64,000 bases of DNA, from the NCBI GenBank assembly GCA_016873165.1, contig VGXV01000020.1, forward strand, positions 1 to 64,000, read 5' to 3'. This DNA comes from Planctomycetota bacterium (GTDB lineage: Bacteria; Planctomycetota; Brocadiia; Brocadiales; Brocadiaceae). Positions 35,924 through 44,814 of this stretch are shown one piece after another (the stretch's first letter is position 1; each line of letters begins with the position of its first letter). A program made the translations under genes and the position numbers. The notes beneath the pieces were generated by a model. The model saw only the letters and a program-made list of their open reading frames with translations, was not told where the DNA came from and made no database searches.

Positions 35924-37111
35924 ATGATTGTGCAAGACCAGGAAATTGCCCGAAGTGTTCTTTTGCTTGCCAGGGATTCGCATGAGTATATAGTAAAAAT
36001 GCGAAGGGATTTCCATAAATATCCTGAATTGAGCTTTAGTGAAACCCGCACTGCGAAAGTCATTGCTGCGGAATTGGAACACATGGGATTCCATGTGCAA
36101 ACCGGTATTGCGAAAACCGGTGTTATCGCTTCCTTGCCGGTTGCCAATGCCGCGCGAACAGTGGCTTTTCGTGCGGATATGGATGCGCTTCCCATTGAAG
36201 AAGAAAATGATGTAGACTATAAATCATCATATGAAGGAATATTTCATGCGTGCGGGCATGATGCCAATATGGCAATGTTGCTGGGTGCGGCAAAGATTAT
36301 CATATCTTTGAAAGATAAATTAAAACGGCAGGTAAGGTTTCTTTTTCAGCCCGGGGAAGAACAACCGCCGGGGGGAGCGAATTATTTAATAGAACAAGGC
36401 GCTTTGCATGGTGTGGATGAGATTTACGGACTGCATATCGACCCTAATCTTCCTTCTTCGGTATTTGGTTTGCGGTCAGGCGCTGCAATGGCGTCTACCG
36501 ATCGCATTATTATAACGATTCGGGGCAAAGGAGGGCATTCGTCAACTCCGCATTTGTGCGTGGACCCTATTGTTATCGCTGCGGAAATAATATTAGCTAT
36601 TCAGACAATTGTATCGAGAAAGTTAAATCCTTTATCCCCATGTGCGATTTCTTTATGTCAGATTTCCGGGGGCACGGCGTTTAATGTTATTCCGAATCGG
36701 GTAAAAATTCACGGAACGGCAAGGGCCCTTGATGATAATTTAAGAAATAAATTGCCGTTGTTATTGGAAGATACCGTCAAAGGCATTACTTCATACAATA
36801 ACGCTTCCTATGAATTTGAATATTTGCGGGGATATCCCATTTTGTACAATCATCAGGAACAGATAGATTTTGTGCGCTGCGGAATTATAGAGTTATTTGG
36901 AAATGATGCGGTTCAAAATATGGATCCGATTCTGGGGGGAGAGGATTTTTCCTACTATCTGGAGAAAACAAAAGGCGCTTTTATTTTTCTCGGTTCGGGC
37001 AATCGGAAGAAAGGTGTTTGTCATCCCCTGCATAGCCCCCAATTTTTAATTGATGAAGATATTCTTTGCCGGGGCTCTGCATTGTTGGCGTATATTGCCT
37101 GCTGTTCGTAA
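35924..37111 (+). CDS. M20-family amidohydrolase (N-acyl-L-amino acid hydrolase)
   Basis: 395 residues from ATG 35924 (MIVQDQEIARSV); a TTG five codons upstream is possible. Metal-binding motifs: HKYPELSFSE, ACGHDANMAMLLGAA, PGEEQPPGGANYLIEQGA, GLHIDPN, and the late GGEDFSYYLEK. The lid dimerisation domain with GKGGHSSTPHL is present. The family removes acyl groups from amino acids or peptides with two metal ions. As last gene of the operon it would release free L-glutamate after epimerisation. Confidence 0.92.
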   Translation: MIVQDQEIARSVLLLARDSHEYIVKMRRDFHKYPELSFSETRTAKVIAAELEHMGFHVQTGIAKTGVIASLPVANAARTVAFRADMDALPIEEENDVDYKSSYEGIFHACGHDANMAMLLGAAKIIISLKDKLKRQVRFLFQPGEEQPPGGANYLIEQGALHGVDEIYGLHIDPNLPSSVFGLRSGAAMASTDRIIITIRGKGGHSSTPHLCVDPIVIAAEIILAIQTIVSRKLNPLSPCAISLCQISGGTAFNVIPNRVKIHGTARALDDNLRNKLPLLLEDTVKGITSYNNASYEFEYLRGYPILYNHQEQIDFVRCGIIELFGNDAVQNMDPILGGEDFSYYLEKTKGAFIFLGSGNRKKGVCHPLHSPQFLIDEDILCRGSALLAYIACCS

Positions 37112-37209
37112 AAAAGGAAACCGGATTACCGTTTTTTTGCGAGTTTTTCCCTCTCCCTTTTTCATAGTTTCTATGGAGGATTTGGTTATGGCTTTGCTGC
37201 TCCGGGAAT

Positions 37210-37842
37210 TTATTGGAAAAGAGAAACGACTCTTCCGGGGTTTAGGTTGGCTTGGGAAAAAATTGCAGCGGGTGATTGTTGTTGTATAGTATCTTTTATT
37301 ATTTGTAATTGTTGATAGGCAATATCTTCGTCCGTTGCCCAATCTTTATCCAGCATGGATAATCTGTTATTCGTGCTTTCGAATCGTGTGGTTAAACTGC
37401 TTAACCTGCCGGCAATTTTTGATAGCGTTACGCTATCCTTATTTTTATCATCAGTGGAGTTGCCTTCTTCCGCATTATCTGTTTCAGAAGATGAGGTATC
37501 GGTTTTATTTTCAGACGTTGCGAATAGTCTTGCTTGTTTTTTTTCTTCAACCGCACTATCTTCTTCTGCCTTGCGTCTCTCGATAAATTTCCTTTTTCTT
37601 TCTTCTTTTTCCGCTTCTTCAGAAGCCTTTGCTTCTTTTTTTGCTTTTTTTTCTTCCTCGGAAGCCTTTTTTTCTTCTTTTGCGGCTTTTTCTGATTCAA
37701 TTTGTTCTGATTTTTCTGCCTTTTCTTTTTCTGCCTGCAACATTTCCTTTATTTTGCTTGGTTCCTCTGTCTTAAAACTATCAGAAGAAAACCCTAAGGA
37801 ATTTACAGAATCGGAATTGAATAGTATGGCGGAGAGTGCCAT
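37210..37842 (-). CDS. Charged coiled-coil protein with flagellin-like C-terminus
   Basis: 210 residues. After MALSAILFNSDSVNSLGFSS, residues 25-105 are an almost pure Lys/Glu/Ala helix (EEKKASEEEKKAKKEAKAS). A Ser/Asp-rich spacer follows, then a C-terminal helical part ending SPAAIFSQANLNPGRVVSLF and Q. The last stretch resembles the flagellin C-terminus (AMLAQANxxPQxVLSLL), so it may be a short filament-related or secreted protein, but no flagellar gene lies in the window. Family not recognised. It is convergent with the M20 gene, with 98 bases between them. Confidence 0.65.
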   Translation of the reverse strand: MALSAILFNSDSVNSLGFSSDSFKTEEPSKIKEMLQAEKEKAEKSEQIESEKAAKEEKKASEEEKKAKKEAKASEEAEKEERKRKFIERRKAEEDSAVEEKKQARLFATSENKTDTSSSETDNAEEGNSTDDKNKDSVTLSKIAGRLSSLTTRFESTNNRLSMLDKDWATDEDIAYQQLQIIKDTIQQQSPAAIFSQANLNPGRVVSLFQ

Positions 37843-38098
37843 AAGTCTTTAAACTCCTATAAAAATTGCATTTGCCTGTTTTATGGATTAACCTAAAGCC
37901 GAATTAGAAGTTGCTACAACATCAAATAAGAGCAGATTTGAAAAATATTCTTATCTGCCAATAATAATTCAGTCAAAAATCACACAGGTCTAACAGATGG
38001 GGGCGTAGAATACAAACATGATGGAAGAACGAAGTTGCAAAATTTGGGAGTATTGTATCCCATAAATTTAAATATTCAAGTAAATATTTAAAAAAAAT

Positions 38099-38971
38099 TT
38101 AATGGGTTCTGTTTTTGGGAATTACTATTTTTATCAGGCATGAAATGAAAAATATTATTCCTAATAAAGCAATATCTATCGGACCGGTGGGCAAATCAAA
38201 ACGATAGGAAATGTAGAAACCTGTAAAAGCGGCAAAAACACCAATGACTGAGGAAATAATGCAGAAGGGAAAGATTCCGCGGGTGATCATTTTTGCGGTT
38301 ATAGCCGGTAAGAGTAAAAACCCAAAAATAACCATCGGTCCAACGGCCATAACGCCAAAAGAAATAACAATGCCGATGATTAAAAAAAGTAAAATGTTCC
38401 ATACAATAACTTTTTTCCCCATGGCAACTGCCATATCATTATCAAATGAAATTAACATAAAATTACGGTGAAATCCGGTGAGGAAAATAAATATAACTCC
38501 ATAAATTGCAAGTGTTGACCAGAAATATACGTCTGGAATTGTAACAATTTCTCCCTTTAGCAAAGAAATTGCCTCTGAATGTCCATAGGGATTCCATGAC
38601 ACAAATAAAATAGACGCTGCCCCTGCAATGGCATACGTAAGCCCAATGCGGTTTTCGGTAAAACCTTTTCCTTTCCTTTCCAAAATAGCAAGAAGAAATA
38701 TGGCAAAAAGGGTAAAAATGATTGAACCGGTAAGAGCCATAGCCTTTTCAGATTCAACATGAGGGAAAAAATGCCATCCCAGTGTATGCAACAGGAATGC
38801 GAATGTAATTCCTGCATTTGATACCTGGGGAAGTGCAATGCCCATAAGAAGCATGCGCCGTAATACAAAAAAAATTCCTACCTGAGGACAGACAAGGCCT
38901 ATCACCAATCCAGCGTAGAAAGAATTTCTCAGAAGAAAATTTGGACTGATTATTTCAAAAAGTTGATCCAT
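38099..38971 (-). CDS. znuB: Zinc/manganese ABC transporter permease
   Basis: 290 residues with eight or nine membrane helices, starting NFLLRNSFYAGLVIGLVCPQ, with RRMLLMGIALPQVSNAGI (family S-H-x-x-L region here written ALPQVSNAG) and the late helix VMAVGPMVIFGFLLLPAI containing the conserved GPLLVxALLxxPA-like motif. It forms the membrane channel for divalent metal import with the ATPase at 39040 and a ZnuA-type binding protein. The intact znuA is 6 kb away at 44815, because the local copy has been destroyed by rearrangement. Confidence 0.88.
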   Translation of the reverse strand: MDQLFEIISPNFLLRNSFYAGLVIGLVCPQVGIFFVLRRMLLMGIALPQVSNAGITFAFLLHTLGWHFFPHVESEKAMALTGSIIFTLFAIFLLAILERKGKGFTENRIGLTYAIAGAASILFVSWNPYGHSEAISLLKGEIVTIPDVYFWSTLAIYGVIFIFLTGFHRNFMLISFDNDMAVAMGKKVIVWNILLFLIIGIVISFGVMAVGPMVIFGFLLLPAITAKMITRGIFPFCIISSVIGVFAAFTGFYISYRFDLPTGPIDIALLGIIFFISCLIKIVIPKNRTH

Positions 38972-39039
38972 ATATATTGTGTGTAAAAAGTGATTTTGAT
39001 GGCAAATATCCTACCGTATATGATTTTTGCCGTATGTGA

Positions 39040-39720
39040 TTAACGTGCATTTTCTACCACTACCTCATTATTTCTGATCTGAATTGTTTTGTTTATCCAT
39101 GAAGGGATATTGAAAGATTCATGTGTTATCATCATAACAGTAAGAGAATGTTTTTTATGTAACATTGCGATAAGTTCTATAATCATCTTTATGGCATCAG
39201 CATCGATTCCTGTTATTGGTTCATCCATTAGCAATATATTCGGACTTGCTGCCAGCGCACGGGCGATAAGCACCCTTTGCTTCTGACCGCCGGATAATTC
39301 CGAAAATAATTTTTTTCTCGACTCCAGCATTCCTACATCCATTAAGCATTGATTTGCCAAAATACGATTTTTTTTCGGAGTGATTGAAAAGGGTTTTATC
39401 TGGCCAAATGTTCCCATTAATACAATATCTAAGGCAGTAAATGGGTAGATTTCATCGAGGGATTGGCTTTGTGGCACGTAACCAAACCTTACCGGGGGGG
39501 TGTTATTGTAAACAACGTTTCCCTGTAATGGAGGAATAATGCGAAGTATGGTCTTGAAAAGTGTTGTTTTGCCTGAACCGTTTTGACCTAATAAAACGAT
39601 AGCATCCCCCCTGGTTATTGAAAAAGTAACATCTTTTATTATGGGTATTCCATAATATCCGATTGACACATTTTTCAAATCAATACAGCTTTTTTCATCC
39701 ATTCCCAAAATTTTATCCAT
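39040..39720 (-). CDS. znuC: Zinc/manganese ABC transporter ATP-binding protein
   Basis: 226 residues. Walker A LLGQNGSGKTTLF, Q-loop GYVPQSQSLDE, signature LSGGQKQRVLIARAL, Walker B NILLMDEPITGID and switch histidine MITHES are all intact. The C-terminus is short, without the regulatory extension of E. coli ZnuC. It energises the permease encoded 68 bases downstream. Metal type (zinc rather than manganese) is inferred from the ZIP/CDF/ZnuA neighbourhood. Confidence 0.9.
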   Translation of the reverse strand: MDKILGMDEKSCIDLKNVSIGYYGIPIIKDVTFSITRGDAIVLLGQNGSGKTTLFKTILRIIPPLQGNVVYNNTPPVRFGYVPQSQSLDEIYPFTALDIVLMGTFGQIKPFSITPKKNRILANQCLMDVGMLESRKKLFSELSGGQKQRVLIARALAASPNILLMDEPITGIDADAIKMIIELIAMLHKKHSLTVMMITHESFNIPSWINKTIQIRNNEVVVENAR

Positions 39721-39779
39721 GTCATACTAAATATCAGTAATATAATAACGAGCAAACAAACCTGCACACCGCTTCATTC

Positions 39780-40373
39780 TCACAAGGATTGTACAAACAA
39801 ATGGCCAAAAGGAAAATTCTTTCCCGGGCAATCGGTGGTCTTGCAGTCTTTATGCAGAAGAATATTTTCCGTGGAGATATTGCATTGTTTCTGAAGATAT
39901 TGCACCAGAACAACCATTGAAGCCATTTGTGCCCTTGAAGGGTAATGTTCGTTAAAATTCCCGACCATGCAGATTCCTATTCCATAACGATTGTAATTAT
40001 TTATGCCAACGTGCGCCCCGCTTTGTTGTTGTAACCATCTGTCCCCGATTTCTATATATCCGTTTCCGGAACCGTTTCCGTTGCCCACCACAAAGTGATA
40101 TCCCAGTCCGTTTTTCCAGCGCCTTGTTTCTCTGTGATATTTATCAAATTCGGCGGCATTTCCAGTCTTTGTAGCGCTATGGTGAATAATAATATATTTC
40201 CATTCCCGTGTCTTGTACTGTTCGAGTTGCCTGGTTACGCTGTCCAGGCCTGCCAGGAGATGTTCCCCGGTAATAGTTGGCTTGTGAACAGGGAGCATGA
40301 GGTATGCTAACAAACAAGCAATTGCCGGGGAAAAGAAAACAATGTACATGTAACGTTTTACCTGAATATGCAT
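39780..40373 (-). CDS. N-acetylmuramoyl-L-alanine amidase / peptidoglycan-recognition (Amidase_2) protein
   Basis: 197 residues. An N-terminal hydrophobic segment (about 9-27) is a signal anchor. The Amidase_2 fold follows: REWKYIIIHHSATKTG with the first zinc histidine, NGLGYHFVVGNGNG, QQSGAHVGINNYNRYGIGI, and HKDCKTTDCPGKNFPF with the last zinc ligands (His and Cys). It cleaves the bond between MurNAc and L-Ala or binds peptidoglycan in the periplasm. A truncated paralogue lies at 41262. Zinc enzymes next to zinc import genes are common; regulation by zinc status is possible. Confidence 0.88.
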   Translation of the reverse strand: MHIQVKRYMYIVFFSPAIACLLAYLMLPVHKPTITGEHLLAGLDSVTRQLEQYKTREWKYIIIHHSATKTGNAAEFDKYHRETRRWKNGLGYHFVVGNGNGSGNGYIEIGDRWLQQQSGAHVGINNYNRYGIGICMVGNFNEHYPSRAQMASMVVLVQYLQKQCNISTENILLHKDCKTTDCPGKNFPFGHLFVQSL

Positions 40374-40399
40374 GACGACTGTTATGAAAAAAATGGTTC

Positions 40400-41269
40400 C
40401 TATTTCAGTGAAGATATTAGTGAGTCAATATTATAATCGAAAAGAGAGAGATAGTCTTCTGTTTCTTTTTGCCCTCCCGGCATGATCGGCATCGCAATGA
40501 CTTTTGCTCCTGTTTTATCCGCCACAAATTCAGATGTTCTGTGTTCCCGGAATGGCTCTATGATAATAAGTTTTACCCCTTCCTTTTTCATCAGGGGAAT
40601 GAGTTCATTGTAATTTTCCGCAGGCGCAAGCCATGCAATCCGTGCTCCCGGATTTCTCAATCCGTCACCCCCGAAAAAACGATTATTAACCAGCGGTTGA
40701 TCGATAAAATCCCATGAATGGGGATGCGTTTCGTTGAATCTGCCAAATTCAGTGAAAAAGGTTCCGGCTTTTGCCTGCAGGTTGAGCGGCAGTGACATCG
40801 ATGTTAAAAAAGCCTCTTCTACTTCAAGAAATGATTCTCCTTCACTGTCGATTTGAAAGATGATATTTGCCTGTCCATGAAAATAAGGATCTACCGCGCC
40901 TTCAAATGTAGTTTCTAACTGTTGGAGGGTAAATCCGCGCTGATTGGGATCGTGTCCTCCTCCGAAAAGGGTTTGCACGTCCTCATCCGTTGAGGCGCCT
41001 GCAGAGAATAATCCGTTAAAGGAAATATCCATATAATTTCTTCCCGCACTCCATAAAGTTATGGGCTGGGTTGGAGACCAATTTTCCGGCTCTGAATCGG
41101 GGGTAAGTTGTGTGACCGCAACGTTATCCCGTTCTTCCTTTTCAAGGGCGTTGTATTTTAATTCCATATCGTTAAGATGTTGTTCTGTGTCCCGGAGTTG
41201 TTGTACAACATCTTCAAATGCTTCTTTTTTAACAAAAGCGCTTTCGGTATCAATTGATTTTTTATCCAT
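40400..41269 (-). pseudogene. In-frame chimera: porin N-terminal half joined to ZnuA C-terminus
   Basis: 289 codons. Residues 1-50 are coiled coil. About 65-215 match the porin at 45865-47589 almost residue for residue (GGHDPNQRGFT, EEAFLTSMSLPLNLQAKAGT, FFTEFGRF). From about 218 (NELIPLMKKEGVKLIIIEPF) to the end the sequence is ZnuA C-terminus, matching 44815. In the intact locus porin precedes znuA in the same direction, so one deletion from inside a porin paralogue into a znuA paralogue explains it. The junction is near 40610. The porin signal peptide is also lost, so export is not expected. I call it a relic although the frame is open. Confidence 0.85.
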
Positions 41270-41561
41270 TCCCGTTCCCTATGACAAAGTGGTATCCCAA
41301 ACCGTTTTCCCAGTGCCTCTTCTCCCGGTGAAATTTATCAAATTCTGCGGCGCATCCTGACTCTGAGGCGCTGTGGTGAATAACAATATACTTCCATTCG
41401 CGCACGGAGTAGCGGTCCAGATGGCTAATAAAATAGGACGCTTTCTTTTCGGGTGGTTTTGTGGCAGTTATCTGCTTAAACTCTAGCGGCGCATAACAAC
41501 CGGAGAAACCTATCAGAACAATAAAAGACAAGTACCGGTATATCTTTTTTTGAAAATTCAT
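41262..41561 (-). pseudogene. Truncated Amidase_2 lipoprotein paralogue
   Basis: From ATG 41561 (MNFQKKIYRYLSFIVLIGFS then GCYAP, a lipobox) the product follows the amidase at 39780: REWKYIVIHHSASESGCAAE and NGLGYHFVIGNGNG, then stops at 41262 where the intact paralogue continues for 80 residues. The stop overlaps the start of the chimera (GGAATGGATAA), so this is a second rearrangement junction. The two zinc-binding C-terminal residues are missing, so it cannot be active. Confidence 0.85.
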
Positions 41562-41627
41562 GGATGCTTTTCTGAAATAACAGTGAAATATCAGCCTATA
41601 CGCCGTGTTTAAGAAATTTAACAATCC

Positions 41628-42269
41628 TTACCTTACCGAGTTGGTTACCCCAGAAGCGATTTCCAGCATTTTTCTTTTCGCTTCAGCGATTCCCGTTTTC
41701 TTAGCAATATCAAGCAGATCAAACCCTGCAATCCGTTGTAAAATTTCACGTCTTACAGCTTCTCCAGGCACTTCAGAAAGTATCTTTTTCCGCATTTCAG
41801 ACAAAAGCCCGACAAAACTATCGTATTCATCCCCAAACTGATTCTCTAACAATTCCCGTATATTTTTCGCCAAAGCAGGACTCGCCCCACCCGTCGAAAT
41901 ACTAATACAAAGATCACCGCGCATCACAGATGCAGGTACAATAAACGTACAGAATTCTGGCTTGTCGACAACATTGACTAATAGACCTTTTCCAACAGCG
42001 TCATAATATATTTGCTTGTCCATCTCTTCATTGTCAGTGGAGGCAATCACGACAAACGCACCCTCCAGGCATGTTTGATCATATTCTTGCTGAATTCGTT
42101 CAACAGACATATCCTCTTTCAGTTTCGTGCAAAACGCAGGTGATACGACGGTTACCTGTGCACCGGCATCTTTCAGGCTGCAGGCCTTTCTCCATGCAAT
42201 ATTACCGCCCCCCACAACAACACATTTTTTCCCCTGAAGATTTAAAAATACTGGATAATATTTTGCCAT
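41628..42269 (-). CDS. Precorrin-2 dehydrogenase / sirohydrochlorin ferrochelatase (CysG N-terminal type)
   Basis: 213 residues. NAD-binding VVVGGGNIAWRKACSL, AFVVIASTDNEEMD, NVVDKPEFCTFIVPA and STGGASPALAK are standard for the family (Met8/CysG-B). It oxidises precorrin-2 to sirohydrochlorin and may insert iron for sirohaem, or lead to haem d1 or cobalamin in other organisms. It is in the same direction as the zinc genes, 12 bases from the CDF gene, so co-transcription is likely though the link is unclear. Confidence 0.93.
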   Translation of the reverse strand: MAKYYPVFLNLQGKKCVVVGGGNIAWRKACSLKDAGAQVTVVSPAFCTKLKEDMSVERIQQEYDQTCLEGAFVVIASTDNEEMDKQIYYDAVGKGLLVNVVDKPEFCTFIVPASVMRGDLCISISTGGASPALAKNIRELLENQFGDEYDSFVGLLSEMRKKILSEVPGEAVRREILQRIAGFDLLDIAKKTGIAEAKRKMLEIASGVTNSVR

Positions 42270-42280
42270 GTTAACTCCTT

Positions 42281-43177
42281 TTAGAGAAGTTCAAAAATAG
42301 TTATTTGGATCGTAGATTCAAATATATTGTGCCGACTTGTCAAATGTTTCTGTATTTTTTCAATCAGGGTATTTTGGTGAAACGCTAAGTTACCGTTTAT
42401 CTTTACCTTTATGTAGGCAGAAAAGACAAGCATATTTGCTGTTATCGCCCACAGGTGTACATTGCTTATTTCTACCATTTCTGGGAAATTCATTTTGAGG
42501 TCATCAGAAATACTATTAATATCAACTCCAGAGGGGGGCATTTCCAGTAAAATTGCTGTAGATTCCTTTAATATCCCCCATGACCAATACAGAATTACTA
42601 AGGATATGCCTATGCTGACAATTGGGTCAAGGGTGTTCCACCCGGTGAATGATATAATAATTGCTGCCAGTATAATACCGACAGAAGACGCTGCATCCGC
42701 TATCATGTGATAAAATACACTTTTTATATTCAAATCCTCCTTATGGTTGCCATGCAGGATAAAAATACTGGCAATATTTACCGCAAGCCCGATAAGGGCA
42801 ATTATCAACATATGCAGACCCAGAATTTCTCTTGGGTGTATAATTCTCAGCGCCGCCTCATAGAGAATAACACCCACGACTAATAAGAGAAATAATCCGT
42901 TAATAAAGGCTGCTAATATTTCCGCCCTGTAAAGACCAAATGTCTTTTGATGGCATGGCGGCTTTCTGGCGATGAGTATTGCAATCAGGCTTAACCCGAT
43001 AGCAAAACAATGAGTAAACATGTGTCCTGCATCGCTTATTAAGGCAATACTGTGGGTAAGGTATCCGCCAATAAGCTCAACAAACATCACTATCGAAGTG
43101 ATGTAGAGCGACATCATGAGCTTCTTTTTTTCAACAGAACGATATTCGAATAAATGATCAGAGAATGTGTTATTCAT
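42281..43177 (-). CDS. CDF-family cation (zinc) efflux transporter
   Basis: 298 residues, six membrane helices. The zinc site motifs are SDAGHMFTHCFAI (the HxxxD variant is DAGHM) in helix 2 and HMIADAASSVG in helix 5. The C-terminal cytoplasmic domain includes ISNVHLWAITANMLVFSAYI, as in CzcD/ZitB. It exports zinc or related cations by proton exchange, balancing the uptake genes around it. Four bases separate it from the ZIP gene. Confidence 0.93.
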   Translation of the reverse strand: MNNTFSDHLFEYRSVEKKKLMMSLYITSIVMFVELIGGYLTHSIALISDAGHMFTHCFAIGLSLIAILIARKPPCHQKTFGLYRAEILAAFINGLFLLLVVGVILYEAALRIIHPREILGLHMLIIALIGLAVNIASIFILHGNHKEDLNIKSVFYHMIADAASSVGIILAAIIISFTGWNTLDPIVSIGISLVILYWSWGILKESTAILLEMPPSGVDINSISDDLKMNFPEMVEISNVHLWAITANMLVFSAYIKVKINGNLAFHQNTLIEKIQKHLTSRHNIFESTIQITIFELL

Positions 43178-43181
43178 TTTT

Positions 43182-43934
43182 CTATTCCAAAAATGTCATT
43201 AGGACCATCAAACCGATACCCAGTAAAATTGAGATAAATTGAACCAGCGATTTTGAGATGGTATTTTCTTTATGCAGTTCCGGCACCAGGTCTGAACCAG
43301 CCAGATAAAGAAAGCCTCCTGCAGCAAAGGATACTATTAAATTTGATAAATCGCTGACTTTACTGCCAATAAATAAAGCCAGGATAGTTCCAATGACCGC
43401 AGTGGTAGCGGTGAGATAATTAACCCACAACGCCTTGCGTTTACTAAATCCGGCATGCAGCAAAACCCCAAAATCGCCTATCTCCTGCGGAATCTCATGT
43501 AATATAACAGCAATTGTTGTGGTAATTCCAATAGGCAAGCTCACCAGGTAGGATGCCCCTATGAGCAAACCATCTACAAAGTTATGAAGCGCATCGGCAA
43601 GGAGAGTCATATACCCAATCGGATGTATTTTATTGTCCGACTGTTCAGAGTAATGCTCATGCCTCCAGCGTAAAAATTTTTCCATGACAAAAAAGCAAAG
43701 AACACCCCCGAGTATAAAAAGAGAAGCCTTTAACGAATTTCCTGATTCTTCAAATGCCTCTGGTATAAGATGAATCAGGGCATCTCCAAGTAGTCCCCCT
43801 ACAGCCAAACTTACCAGAATATAGATAATCTTTTTGAGTTTGTCTTCTCTTATTGATATGGTTAATATTCCAATCAATGAAATAACGCTGACCAGAAACA
43901 CACTGACGGTTGCATAAACCCAGGTTGCAATCAT
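43182..43934 (-). CDS. ZIP-family metal transporter
   Basis: 250 residues, about eight membrane helices. Metal-binding helix motifs HNFVDGLLIGA and HEIPQEIGDFGVLLHAG are the classic ZIP pair (helices 4 and 5); a His-containing loop (HEHYSEQSDNKIHPIG) precedes them. ZIP proteins import zinc, iron or other divalent metals to the cytosol. The gene overlaps lgt by four bases and lies four bases before the CDF gene. Confidence 0.93.
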   Translation of the reverse strand: MIATWVYATVSVFLVSVISLIGILTISIREDKLKKIIYILVSLAVGGLLGDALIHLIPEAFEESGNSLKASLFILGGVLCFFVMEKFLRWRHEHYSEQSDNKIHPIGYMTLLADALHNFVDGLLIGASYLVSLPIGITTTIAVILHEIPQEIGDFGVLLHAGFSKRKALWVNYLTATTAVIGTILALFIGSKVSDLSNLIVSFAAGGFLYLAGSDLVPELHKENTISKSLVQFISILLGIGLMVLMTFLE

Positions 43935-44734
43935 TCGAACTCCTTTATGACGTTAAAGCCACTTTTGTGTAAAAGTAAAACTACACCTATAGCGATAGCC
44001 GGAATACAGAGGCATTGTCCAATGCTTAACGGTAATTCTGCATCGTAGGAAGCCTGACGTGTTTTCAGAAACTCGAAACAAAACCGCACTACGGGCATAA
44101 CCAACAGAAATAATCCCAGCAGAACCCCATGCCGCATATGCGTGTTCCTCTTCCGGTATACGTTTAACAGCAACAAGAAAAGCAATCCGTATGAAATGGA
44201 CTCATATATCTGCACGGGATGTCTTGGTAATAAATCAACACGGACAAATATAAACGCCCACGGTACGGTGGTGGGGATTCCGACGATCTCAGAATTGAAT
44301 AGATTTCCTATGCGGATAAAGCAACCGCTTAACGTCGCCGGGATGGTAACCCTGTCTAACAACCACAAAAAAGATTGACCGTGTTGCCGGCGTGTATAAA
44401 AATAGAGAGCAGTGAAGATACCGATCCCTCCACCATGGCTCGACAGCCCGCCCTCCCAGATTTTTATAATTTCAAATGGGTGGCTAAAATAATATTCAGG
44501 GTTATAAAAGAGACAATATCCCATGCGTGCCCCAACCACACTGCCGAGGATCGCATAACAGAACAGCCGGTCTAAGTCCTTTTTCGGCTTATTTTCCCGC
44601 CGAAATATCCAGTACATGATCCACAAACCTAGCAAGAATGAGAGTGCGAAAAATATACCATACCAACGCACGGTGAAGGGGCCAAGACTGAACAGTTCAG
44701 GACTCACATCCCAATGCATATTCAAGATCCTCAT
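43931..44734 (-). CDS. lgt: Prolipoprotein diacylglyceryl transferase
   Basis: 267 residues, seven membrane helices. Essential motifs: YGIFFALSFLLGLWI, the ARMGYCLFYNPEYY region, LSSHGGGIGIF and GCFIRIGNLFNSEIVG with the conserved Arg-Ile-Gly-Asn. It transfers diacylglycerol to the lipobox cysteine of lipoproteins at the inner membrane. Several lipoproteins in this window (amidase relic, MltA, multihaem cytochrome) would be substrates. Translationally coupled to the ZIP gene. Confidence 0.95.
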   Translation of the reverse strand: MRILNMHWDVSPELFSLGPFTVRWYGIFFALSFLLGLWIMYWIFRRENKPKKDLDRLFCYAILGSVVGARMGYCLFYNPEYYFSHPFEIIKIWEGGLSSHGGGIGIFTALYFYTRRQHGQSFLWLLDRVTIPATLSGCFIRIGNLFNSEIVGIPTTVPWAFIFVRVDLLPRHPVQIYESISYGLLFLLLLNVYRKRNTHMRHGVLLGLFLLVMPVVRFCFEFLKTRQASYDAELPLSIGQCLCIPAIAIGVVLLLHKSGFNVIKEFE

Positions 44735-44814
44735 AAAGTGTGAATTTTAAACTTATATACGGGGTACGTTCCATCGCTTGTCCCTGATCAGTAACCAATT
44801 CTGTAAGTTATGAG

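Noticed and set aside
37355-37852. 165-codon Ser/Phe-rich frame opposite the coiled-coil protein
   Set aside because: Antisense of Lys/Glu/Ala codons; composition is the mirror of the real gene on the minus strand.
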